In this document: positions 1-5,109 of the stretch, in pieces | Layout of the letters: each line of letters begins with the position of its first letter | Position numbering within the stretch: position 1 is the first letter of the stretch | NCBI GenBank assembly: GCA_027365715.1 | Contig: DAHXLZ010000343.1 | Coordinates: 1 to 10,857, forward strand | Source: Methanomassiliicoccales archaeon | GTDB lineage: Archaea; Thermoplasmatota; Thermoplasmata; Sysuiplasmatales; Sysuiplasmataceae | Length of the DNA stretch: 10,857 bases | Direction of reading: 5' to 3' | Translations under genes and position numbers: made by a program | Notes under the pieces: model-generated | What the model saw: the letters and a program-made list of their open reading frames with translations, nothing else | Database searches by the model: none | What the model was told of the DNA's origin: nothing

Positions 1-1272
1 GCCATTGCCGAACTGAATCCCTGGTGGAAGGGGGACTTCAGACTGGAATACAGACGACGTTCCATATATTCAGACATGGAGCGTCTTATGGAGCAGCCAC
101 AAATCATAGCACTGACGGGATTGAGGAGGACAGGGAAAACAACGCTGATGATGAAGATAATCAGCGATAAACTGAAATCAGGCACAGACCCGCTTGACAT
201 GCTGTATTTCTCCTTTGACGAGTTCACCGAATTCGATATCAGAGATCTCATTTCCGCCTATGAACATATGACATCAAGGAGGCTTGGCGAAGGCAGGAAA
301 ATTTTGCTTCTTGACGAAATACAGAAACTCAGGAACTGGAATTCCATGATTAAGAGCCTTTATGACAGGTACAAGGGCTCTGTCAAGATCGTCGTGTCGG
401 GCTCAGAATCTCTGAACATCATGAAAAATGCAAGAGAGACACTCGGGGGAAGGTTATTCCAGTTGACTGTTACGCCGCTCTCCTTCAGGGAGTTTCTTGA
501 CTTCAGGAGTCTGAAATTTGAACCGCCTGACCTGTATCATAAGGAACTTCTCTCTCAGTACAGCGAGTACCTGACCACTCAGGGCTTTCCAGAGCTCGTG
601 GGTGTTTCGGACAGGTATGTGATAAGAAAGTATCTGAAGGAAAGCATCGTTGAAAAGATCTTGTTCCATGATATGACGGTCATAGCAAAAATTTCGGACG
701 TCGGTGTGTTGGAATCTATCGTCAGTATGATGATGTCGAGACCGGGGCAGATTGTGGAACTTGTAACCCTGTCCAGGCAGATCGGCGTATCAAGACAGAC
801 ACTGGCCAGATATCTGAAATACCTGGAACAGTCGTTCATATTGCGGAAGCTGTACAATTATTCGGGTTCAGTCAGAAAGATCGAAAGAAAACTTAAGAAG
901 TATTATCCAGCGATTGTCTCTCCTGACCTGACGTACAGCACAGGCGATCTTGAAAGGTCTCAGGTGTTTGAAACATCCATCGTTAATCAACTGCGACCGG
1001 AATATTTCTGGCGCGATCCGTACAAGAATGAAGTCGATATGGTTCTGCAGAACTCCGGACCGGTGCCGGTTGAAATCAGGATGCATAATTGGAATCCGGC
1101 AGGAGTTCTCAAATTCATGCAGAAGTTCAATGTCACAAAGGGGTACATAGTTACCGCGGATGTGGAAAATCATTTTGAGCGCGGAAGCTTCAGCGTAGAA
1201 ATTCAGCATGCGTTCAGGTTTCTCATGAACAGGCAGGCTGAAACCGCCGATGTGGGCGGTAGAGAAACATAG
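1..1272 (+). CDS. AAA-family ATPase with DUF4143-type C-terminus, 5' end cut by the window
   Basis: The frame is already open at base 1 and encodes an N-terminal segment containing LNPWW, a motif usual just before the P-loop in this family, so the first in-frame ATG at 76 is probably not the start. Walker A (GLRRTGKT) lies at 118-141 and Walker B (LLLDEIQ) at 304-324. A sensor-like VSGSES follows, then the family's PLSFREFL motif. A winged-helix-like segment (VELVTLSRQIGVSRQTLARY) is encoded at about 754-815. The C-terminal part resembles a restriction-endonuclease-like fold, with NEVDMVLQ near 1027-1050 and VEIRM at 1069-1083. In most relatives the second motif reads VEVK, so the lysine is Arg here. 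These ATPases are abundant in archaea and their physiological role is mostly unknown; a link to mobile elements or toxin-like systems is often suggested but cannot be shown here. Family call is firm, function is not. Confidence 0.88.
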   Translation, partial: AIAELNPWWKGDFRLEYRRRSIYSDMERLMEQPQIIALTGLRRTGKTTLMMKIISDKLKSGTDPLDMLYFSFDEFTEFDIRDLISAYEHMTSRRLGEGRKILLLDEIQKLRNWNSMIKSLYDRYKGSVKIVVSGSESLNIMKNARETLGGRLFQLTVTPLSFREFLDFRSLKFEPPDLYHKELLSQYSEYLTTQGFPELVGVSDRYVIRKYLKESIVEKILFHDMTVIAKISDVGVLESIVSMMMSRPGQIVELVTLSRQIGVSRQTLARYLKYLEQSFILRKLYNYSGSVRKIERKLKKYYPAIVSPDLTYSTGDLERSQVFETSIVNQLRPEYFWRDPYKNEVDMVLQNSGPVPVEIRMHNWNPAGVLKFMQKFNVTKGYIVTADVENHFERGSFSVEIQHAFRFLMNRQAETADVGGRET

Positions 1273-1600
1273 GCGTTCAACCCGACGGATGGAAACGCAT
1301 GAGAGGTGGCCATCAGGATTGGCGAAGTGCTGCAGACAAATTCAGCGCTTTCTGAGAATCATCACAGAATGGCGTTTCCATAATTAATTGGCTCATGAGG
1401 CATTGTTCCCCAAGCTGCCGGCCCTTAACGCTTGACGAGCATAAAGTGCATAATGGTAAAACCAGCAAAGGCATTGCAGTCTCCGAACTGACATGGTACT
1501 GATGGTTAACAAAGCCACAAGATCTCTTGCCTGCAGTATATCAGGCACTATGCCTGCCATCTATCTGAAACCATAGGCGTGCACGAACTCGCCATACCTG
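1273..1600. other. Intergenic stretch without a recognisable gene
   Basis: About 330 bp between the ATPase stop and the csaA terminator. All frames are broken by frequent stops. The longest short frames, such as one of 27 codons at 1493-1576 (+), have no SD and match nothing I recognise. A loose inverted repeat GCGTT/AACGC (1273-1277 and 1294-1298, 16-nt loop) follows the ATPase stop directly. One + frame around 1440-1500 reads like a decayed protein remnant (HNGKTSKGIAVSEL), but it is too short to assign. Confidence 0.5.
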
Positions 1601-1617
1601 AAATTAAATCAAAAAAT
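1601..1617 (-). terminator. Poly-T terminator downstream of csaA
   Basis: On the minus strand, 15-31 nt after the csaA stop, the sequence is a run of six T followed by GATTTAATTT. Archaeal RNA polymerase terminates at such U-rich tracts without needing a hairpin. It would end the leftward csaA transcript, possibly the whole leftward gene group. The tract is clear; its use is inferred. Confidence 0.55.
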
Positions 1618-1631
1618 GAAGCGTATGCGGT

Positions 1632-1970
1632 TCATGCAATTCTGAGACCGGGTTCAACGTCCTGATCAGGGTGCAGCAGTATGACTTTGCCATCTCCGAC
1701 AGGTACGCCAAGAACCAGAACCTCCGATATGAAATTGGCTATCTGTCTCGGTTTAAAGTTGACGACAGCAACCACATTCCTCCCTACGAGGTCCTCCGGG
1801 CTGTAAAGGGACGTAATCTGTGCGCTGCTCTTTTTGACGCCAAGCGGTCCAAAATCTATTACCAGTTTGTAGGATGGTTTTCTCGCTTCAGGAAAGGCAG
1901 TCGCTTCAAGCACTTTTCCGGTCCGGATGTCCACCGACCTGAAATCCTCAGGCTCAATTTCATCTGTCAT
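1632..1970 (-). CDS. csaA: CsaA-type tRNA-binding (OB-fold) protein
   Basis: A 112-residue protein that is essentially a single EMAP-II/Arc1p-like tRNA-binding OB domain, matching the usual CsaA length of about 110. Family signatures run the full length: EDFRSVDIRTGKVLEA near the start, FPEARKPSYKLVIDFGPLG, the hallmark KKSSAQIT, then VVAVVNFKPRQIANFISEVL and a C-terminal LLHPDQDVEPG. CsaA is a homodimer proposed to be an export-related chaperone in Bacillus, while structural work points to tRNA binding; its cellular role remains unsettled. The ATG at 1970 is chosen because the conserved domain begins about nine residues later. An in-frame GTG at 1991 would add only MCVPCFH. No clear SD precedes the ATG, so a leaderless or weakly initiated message is possible. 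It is the last of three leftward genes. Confidence 0.93.
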   Translation of the reverse strand: MTDEIEPEDFRSVDIRTGKVLEATAFPEARKPSYKLVIDFGPLGVKKSSAQITSLYSPEDLVGRNVVAVVNFKPRQIANFISEVLVLGVPVGDGKVILLHPDQDVEPGLRIA

Positions 1971-1995
1971 ATGAAAACATGGAACACACACCGAT

Positions 1996-2017
1996 ACTTC
2001 AAGAATTCTTCAGAAGT
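1996..2017. promoter_or_regulatory. Inverted repeat upstream of csaA
   Basis: ACTTC at 1996-2000 is matched by GAAGT at 2013-2017, and a perfect 10-bp palindrome AAGAATTCTT (2001-2010) lies between them. The element sits 26-47 bp upstream of the csaA ATG, where a promoter or operator is expected. No good TATA box overlaps it. It could be an operator or chance symmetry. Confidence 0.3.
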
Positions 2018-2050
2018 GCTTACTCCACAATAACAGCGGAAACTGAAGTT

Positions 2051-2194
2051 TCAGCACTCATAATATGCTGAACCGCATGCACAGTGATAGAGAACTCTGA
2101 TAACCTTGCTTTGCAATTCAATATGACGTTTCATTTCACTTCCGCAAAATCTGCATGTCAGGTAAAGGCTTCCCGGAACCGCTCCAGCTGCCAT
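2051..2194 (-). CDS. Small zinc-ribbon-like protein (47 aa)
   Basis: The predicted 47-residue product has a CRFCGS knuckle (C14, C17) and, 20 residues later, HCACGS (C38, C40), ending on a further cysteine (C47). Paired CxxC/CxC spacing around a short beta-like segment is typical of a rubredoxin or zinc-ribbon metal site. No named family is recognised. ATG 2194 is preferred because a longer form would need a TTG at 2251 and would add an uncharacteristic basic stretch. It follows the HesB-like gene by 101 nt on the same strand. The stretch between contains pyrimidine-rich runs, so co-transcription is uncertain. Its metal-site character beside an Fe-S carrier is suggestive only. Being so short, it could be a spurious frame, although the cysteine pattern argues against that. 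Confidence 0.6.
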   Translation of the reverse strand: MAAGAVPGSLYLTCRFCGSEMKRHIELQSKVIRVLYHCACGSAYYEC

Positions 2195-2295
2195 AGCGCC
2201 CTGTTTGGATATAATCCTGAGCACACGCTGTATTGAGCGAATAAAACACAAAGAGAATAAGGAGAGTTTGAAAACGACTGTAGAGCGTCAGTTGA

Positions 2296-2652
2296 TTACG
2301 ATCCGCAGCCGCATCCGCAACCGCCGCCGCCGCAACTGCAGCCTTCGCCATTGCTGACCCTGGCGTTTGGGTTGTTTATCGTAAAGCCGCCGCCTTCGAT
2401 TGACTCCACATAGTCAATTTCGGTGCCTTCGAGATGGTCTGCGCTTTCCCTGTCAACGACTATCTTCACTCCGTTCTGTTCAAGCTGAATGTCCTGTGAA
2501 GGATCGGCCTTTTCATCGAATGACATTCCGTACCTGAAACCGTGCTCTGCGGCTGTAAGGTATACCCTGAGAAGCAGGTCTTTGTTATCCTGCTGAGCAA
2601 TCAGCGACCTGACCTTGTCACCGGCCTTTTCAGTCAATATGAGACTGACCAT
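2296..2652 (-). CDS. HesB/IscA-like A-type iron-sulfur carrier, variant with Cys-rich tail
   Basis: The 118 residues align along their length with E. coli IscA/ErpA-type proteins: an N-terminal LTEKAGDKVRSLI helix, central GVKIVVDRES, and FTINNPN before the tail. A-type carriers hold an Fe-S cluster with three cysteines, one in a GGCSGF motif and two in a C-terminal CGC. Here the first motif reads TAAEHGFRYGM, so the first cysteine is replaced by Glu36 (next to His37). The C-terminal pair is present as C105-S-C107 and is followed by a Gly-rich tail with C112, C114 and C116. Metal binding is therefore likely, but the ligand set must differ from IscA. ATG 2652 is supported by AGGTG a few bases upstream and by a promoter at the expected distance. 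It is transcribed divergently from the GH31 gene. Confidence 0.85.
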   Translation of the reverse strand: MVSLILTEKAGDKVRSLIAQQDNKDLLLRVYLTAAEHGFRYGMSFDEKADPSQDIQLEQNGVKIVVDRESADHLEGTEIDYVESIEGGGFTINNPNARVSNGEGCSCGGGGCGCGCGS

Positions 2653-2685
2653 TTTACTGCACCTTACCGTTCGATTGAGATTGAA

Positions 2686-2695
2686 CTATTTAAGC
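2686..2695 (-). promoter_or_regulatory. Archaeal TATA box for the HesB-like gene
   Basis: Read on the minus strand this is GCTTAAATAG, close to the archaeal TATA consensus. Its centre is about 38 bp upstream of the ATG at 2652. Transcription starting about 26 bp downstream of the box would give a leader of about 12-15 nt that holds the SD-like AAGGTG (about 2659-2664). The geometry is good and supports both the start choice and an archaeal host. Confidence 0.6.
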
Positions 2696-2730
2696 ATTGA
2701 GTGACTGTATGCGCGAATTAGGCTGCAATG

Positions 2731-2749
2731 GCCACCGTCTCATTGTGGC
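2731..2749. promoter_or_regulatory. Small inverted repeat in the divergent promoter region
   Basis: GCCAC (2731-2735) and GTGGC (2745-2749) flank a 9-nt spacer between the divergent HesB-like and GH31 genes. It might be an operator or a weak hairpin. A 5-bp arm is short enough to be chance. Confidence 0.22.
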
Positions 2750-2792
2750 TGGTCAGATGGAAACCGGAGTGAGGTTATTATGGAGGTAGAAT

Positions 2793-2837
2793 ATGCCGGG
2801 GAGCATAAAAGCACACCGGGATGATGATAACAGTTGA
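2793..2837 (+). CDS. Possible 14-codon leader ORF upstream of GH31
   Basis: ATG 2793 is preceded at 5-nt spacing by GGAGGT (2782-2787), the best SD in the window. The frame encodes MPGSIKAHRDDDNS and stops at TGA 2835-2837. That stop overlaps the TTG (2834-2836) where the GH31 frame begins, giving a TTGA junction like the ATGA overlaps used for translational coupling. Either this is a short leader peptide that delivers ribosomes to the TTG, or a one-base change or sequencing error has split the true GH31 N-terminus from its ATG. Confidence 0.4.
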   Translation: MPGSIKAHRDDDNS

Positions 2838-5041
2838 CCGACAGAAGAAAGCGGAGCGGGAAAGAGAAGTCGAAAGTATTTGGTTTCGAGACAGATCAGA
2901 AAGTTCATGTTCTGATTGAGATGTCCGGTGTTGACAAGAATACATTAAAGATGTCAATCAGGCGTTCTGCTGAAAAGCTGTTACGGTCCGGTGTATCAAC
3001 AGCCTCACTTGGCACTTTCAGGGTTGACGCTTCGCCGAAACCACCGGCACTCTCTGTTTCATTCAAGGGCAGGACTCTGTTCAGCGTTGTGACAAACCCC
3101 CCGCCTGGAAAGAGAGGATATCCGACCAGGCTTTCTGTTTCCGATGGCAGCATGACCATTCCATTTGAAATATCAGAGGATGAGGGGATATATGGTCTTG
3201 GCGAATTCTTTGGTGACATAAACAGAAACGGGCACGAACTCACGGTAAACGTGAAAGATGCTTTTACGCTACCCAATGACGAGACGTATGTCACATACCC
3301 TTTCTTCTGGAGCACAAGGGGTTATGGCATATTTGTCAATACAACGTCGGCGGTCAGATTCGATTTCGGGCGAAATTTCAAAGGTACCGGTGACATAGAT
3401 ATTGAAGAGGGCGAAGCGGACATCTACATCTTCCAGGGCAGGCCGGAAGAGATTATTGATGCTTACTGGCGCCTCACAGGCAGGCCGTCAATTCCTCCTT
3501 TATGGTCGTATGGCCTCTGGATGAGCCGCTGCTCATACAGGAATGAGAAGGAGCTGCTAAGCATAGCCGGGAAAATCAGAAGGAAGGGACTGCCATGCGA
3601 TGTGCTGCACCTGGACCCTGACTGGCTCAGGCGGCCCATACCGTACAGCATCACAGAGATGCTGAAGGGCAAGGGAGTTGACCCTTCGTCCTATGGCGAC
3701 AATTACGGCATACCGGGTGTGGTACTGGACAGAGTTTCCAGAGACTATCCTGAAGAAATGAAGAACATGGGATTTCCGGGTGAGGGATGCACGTTTGAAT
3801 GGAATACTGAGCTCTTTCCCGACCCTGAGGGAATGATCAGAAAGCTGCATGACATGTCGTTTCGCCTTTCGCTATGGATTAACCCGTATGTTCCCAGAGG
3901 GTCAAAGGCGTTTGAATATCTTCTTGAAAGAGGTCTGTTTGTCAGTGACAGCAGCGGGGTTCCAATAGCTGAATTTGACAGGGTCACTCATGATTTCGGC
4001 ACCGTGGACTTCACCAATCCGGACGCCAGACAGTGGTATGCGGACAACATCAGAAAGTTGTGTGATCAGGGAGTGGACATATTCAAGACAGATTACGGCG
4101 AAGGAGCACCCCGGGCAGGCGGGTATTATGGTCTTGAGGGCAGGAAAGCCCACAATGCCCTTCCCACACTCTACAATGAAACAGTCTTCAATGCAGTGAA
4201 GGAAAAAAAGGGGGAGGGCATCGTCTGGGGCAGATCTGGAGGTTTGGGCATACACAGATTTCCGCTGCAGTGGGGAGGTGACCCTTCCTGCACATCAAGG
4301 GATATGTATGCTTCGCTCAGGGGAGCTCTTTCCTATTCGCTCTCGGGCGGTGCGTTCATGAGTTTTGACATAGGCGGTTTTGCCGGTGAGCCCGACCCTG
4401 AGCTCTATGCGAGATGGTCACAGATGGGATTGCTGTTTTCACATTCCAGGGCACATGGTACGACACCCAGGGAGCCATGGAATTTCGGCAGAAGAGCTGA
4501 GGCCATATTCACTGAGTACGACATACTGAGGTATTCACTCATACCATACCTCTACTGGCAGTCGGTAAAATCGGTAAGTGAGGGAAAGCCGCTTGTCAGA
4601 GCTCTCGTGTTCGAGTTCCCGGAGGATGCGTTCGTCAGGAGCATACAGGACGAATACATGCTCGGCGAAACCCTTCTCATAGCGCCGCTTGCACGCGGAG
4701 AGGAGAGAACCATTTACCTTCCGGATGGGGTATGGCAGGATTTCTGGACAGGCAGAAAGTTGCAGGGTCCGTCGCTGGTAGAGTACACTGCACCACTGGA
4801 AGTGATTCCGGTATTCGTCAGGCGCAACTGCATAATTGTACGGTCTGACAGTAAAGCTGAGAATGCAGATGAGAAGCTGTTCAGCAAAATGACCGTTAGC
4901 ATTTATGGCAGCAGCAGGCTGCGCGAGCTGAACTTCGGCAGATACGGTTCCATCATATTGCGTTCAAAGAGAGGGAAGCTTGAAGCCTCCGGAAAAGGAC
5001 TTCTTTCAGAGTCGAAGATTTCTGTGAGAGTCATCAGATAG
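2834..5041 (+). CDS. GH31 alpha-xylosidase / alpha-glucosidase (YicI/XylS-like)
   Basis: A 735-residue glycoside hydrolase family 31 enzyme with an N-terminal beta-sandwich (about 1-215), a TIM barrel starting at IPPLWSYGLWMSR (about 220-590) and C-terminal beta domains. The nucleophile is D420 in IFKTDYGEG; KTD(F/Y)GE marks the alpha-xylosidase YicI/XylS branch, whereas alpha-glucosidases usually have a WxDMNE motif. The acid/base is D483 in QWGGD, followed by MSFDIGGF and SHSRAHG as in YicI. Expected activity is removal of terminal alpha-xylose or alpha-glucose. About 45 residues are inserted between HLDPDWL (258-265) and CTFEWN (319-324) compared with E. coli YicI. There is no signal peptide, so it is probably cytoplasmic. 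TTG 2834 is the first possible start, since an in-frame TAA lies at 2828-2830. It lacks its own SD and may be coupled to the leader ORF. It lies 66 nt before treY. Substrate is inferred from motifs only. Confidence 0.92.
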   Translation: MTDRRKRSGKEKSKVFGFETDQKVHVLIEMSGVDKNTLKMSIRRSAEKLLRSGVSTASLGTFRVDASPKPPALSVSFKGRTLFSVVTNPPPGKRGYPTRLSVSDGSMTIPFEISEDEGIYGLGEFFGDINRNGHELTVNVKDAFTLPNDETYVTYPFFWSTRGYGIFVNTTSAVRFDFGRNFKGTGDIDIEEGEADIYIFQGRPEEIIDAYWRLTGRPSIPPLWSYGLWMSRCSYRNEKELLSIAGKIRRKGLPCDVLHLDPDWLRRPIPYSITEMLKGKGVDPSSYGDNYGIPGVVLDRVSRDYPEEMKNMGFPGEGCTFEWNTELFPDPEGMIRKLHDMSFRLSLWINPYVPRGSKAFEYLLERGLFVSDSSGVPIAEFDRVTHDFGTVDFTNPDARQWYADNIRKLCDQGVDIFKTDYGEGAPRAGGYYGLEGRKAHNALPTLYNETVFNAVKEKKGEGIVWGRSGGLGIHRFPLQWGGDPSCTSRDMYASLRGALSYSLSGGAFMSFDIGGFAGEPDPELYARWSQMGLLFSHSRAHGTTPREPWNFGRRAEAIFTEYDILRYSLIPYLYWQSVKSVSEGKPLVRALVFEFPEDAFVRSIQDEYMLGETLLIAPLARGEERTIYLPDGVWQDFWTGRKLQGPSLVEYTAPLEVIPVFVRRNCIIVRSDSKAENADEKLFSKMTVSIYGSSRLRELNFGRYGSIILRSKRGKLEASGKGLLSESKISVRVIR

Positions 5042-5052
5042 ACAACTATTCG

Positions 5053-5059
5053 AATATAC
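5053..5059 (+). promoter_or_regulatory. Weak TATA-like element before treY
   Basis: AATATAC in the 66-nt gap between the GH31 gene and treY could place a transcript start near 5080, upstream of every candidate treY start codon. The match is modest, and read-through from the GH31 gene is equally plausible. Confidence 0.25.
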
Positions 5060-5093
5060 GCTCTGCAGCATCCGCTTCAACGCACTCACTGTG

Positions 5094-5109
5094 AAGAGTT
5101 TGCACTCTT
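5094..5109 (+). promoter_or_regulatory. Hairpin covering the most upstream treY start codon
   Basis: AAGAGT (5094-5099) pairs with ACTCTT (5104-5109) around a TTGC loop. The 3' arm includes two bases of the TTG at 5108. This argues against TTG 5108 as an efficient start, or would impede it if it is used. There is no T-run after it, so it is not an obvious terminator. Confidence 0.3.

Noticed and set aside
1440..1576. Remnant of an IS1595-like transposase (KTSKGIAVSEL resembles a KTTKGIS-type segment)
   Set aside because: Only a dozen or so residues look similar, stops and frame changes follow at once, and no terminal inverted repeats or target duplications are seen.
1645..1665. GGGTTCAAC resembling a tRNA T-loop
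   Set aside because: The flanking bases do not form the T-stem, there is no matching acceptor or anticodon arm, and it lies in the csaA 3' coding end.
1671..2033. 120-codon plus-strand open frame over csaA
   Set aside because: The minus-strand frame is a full-length CsaA match, so this is its shadow.
2039..2052. Hairpin GAAAC-TGAA-GTTTC at the stop of the zinc-ribbon gene as a terminator
   Set aside because: The stem is only 5 bp and the minus strand has no T-run after it.
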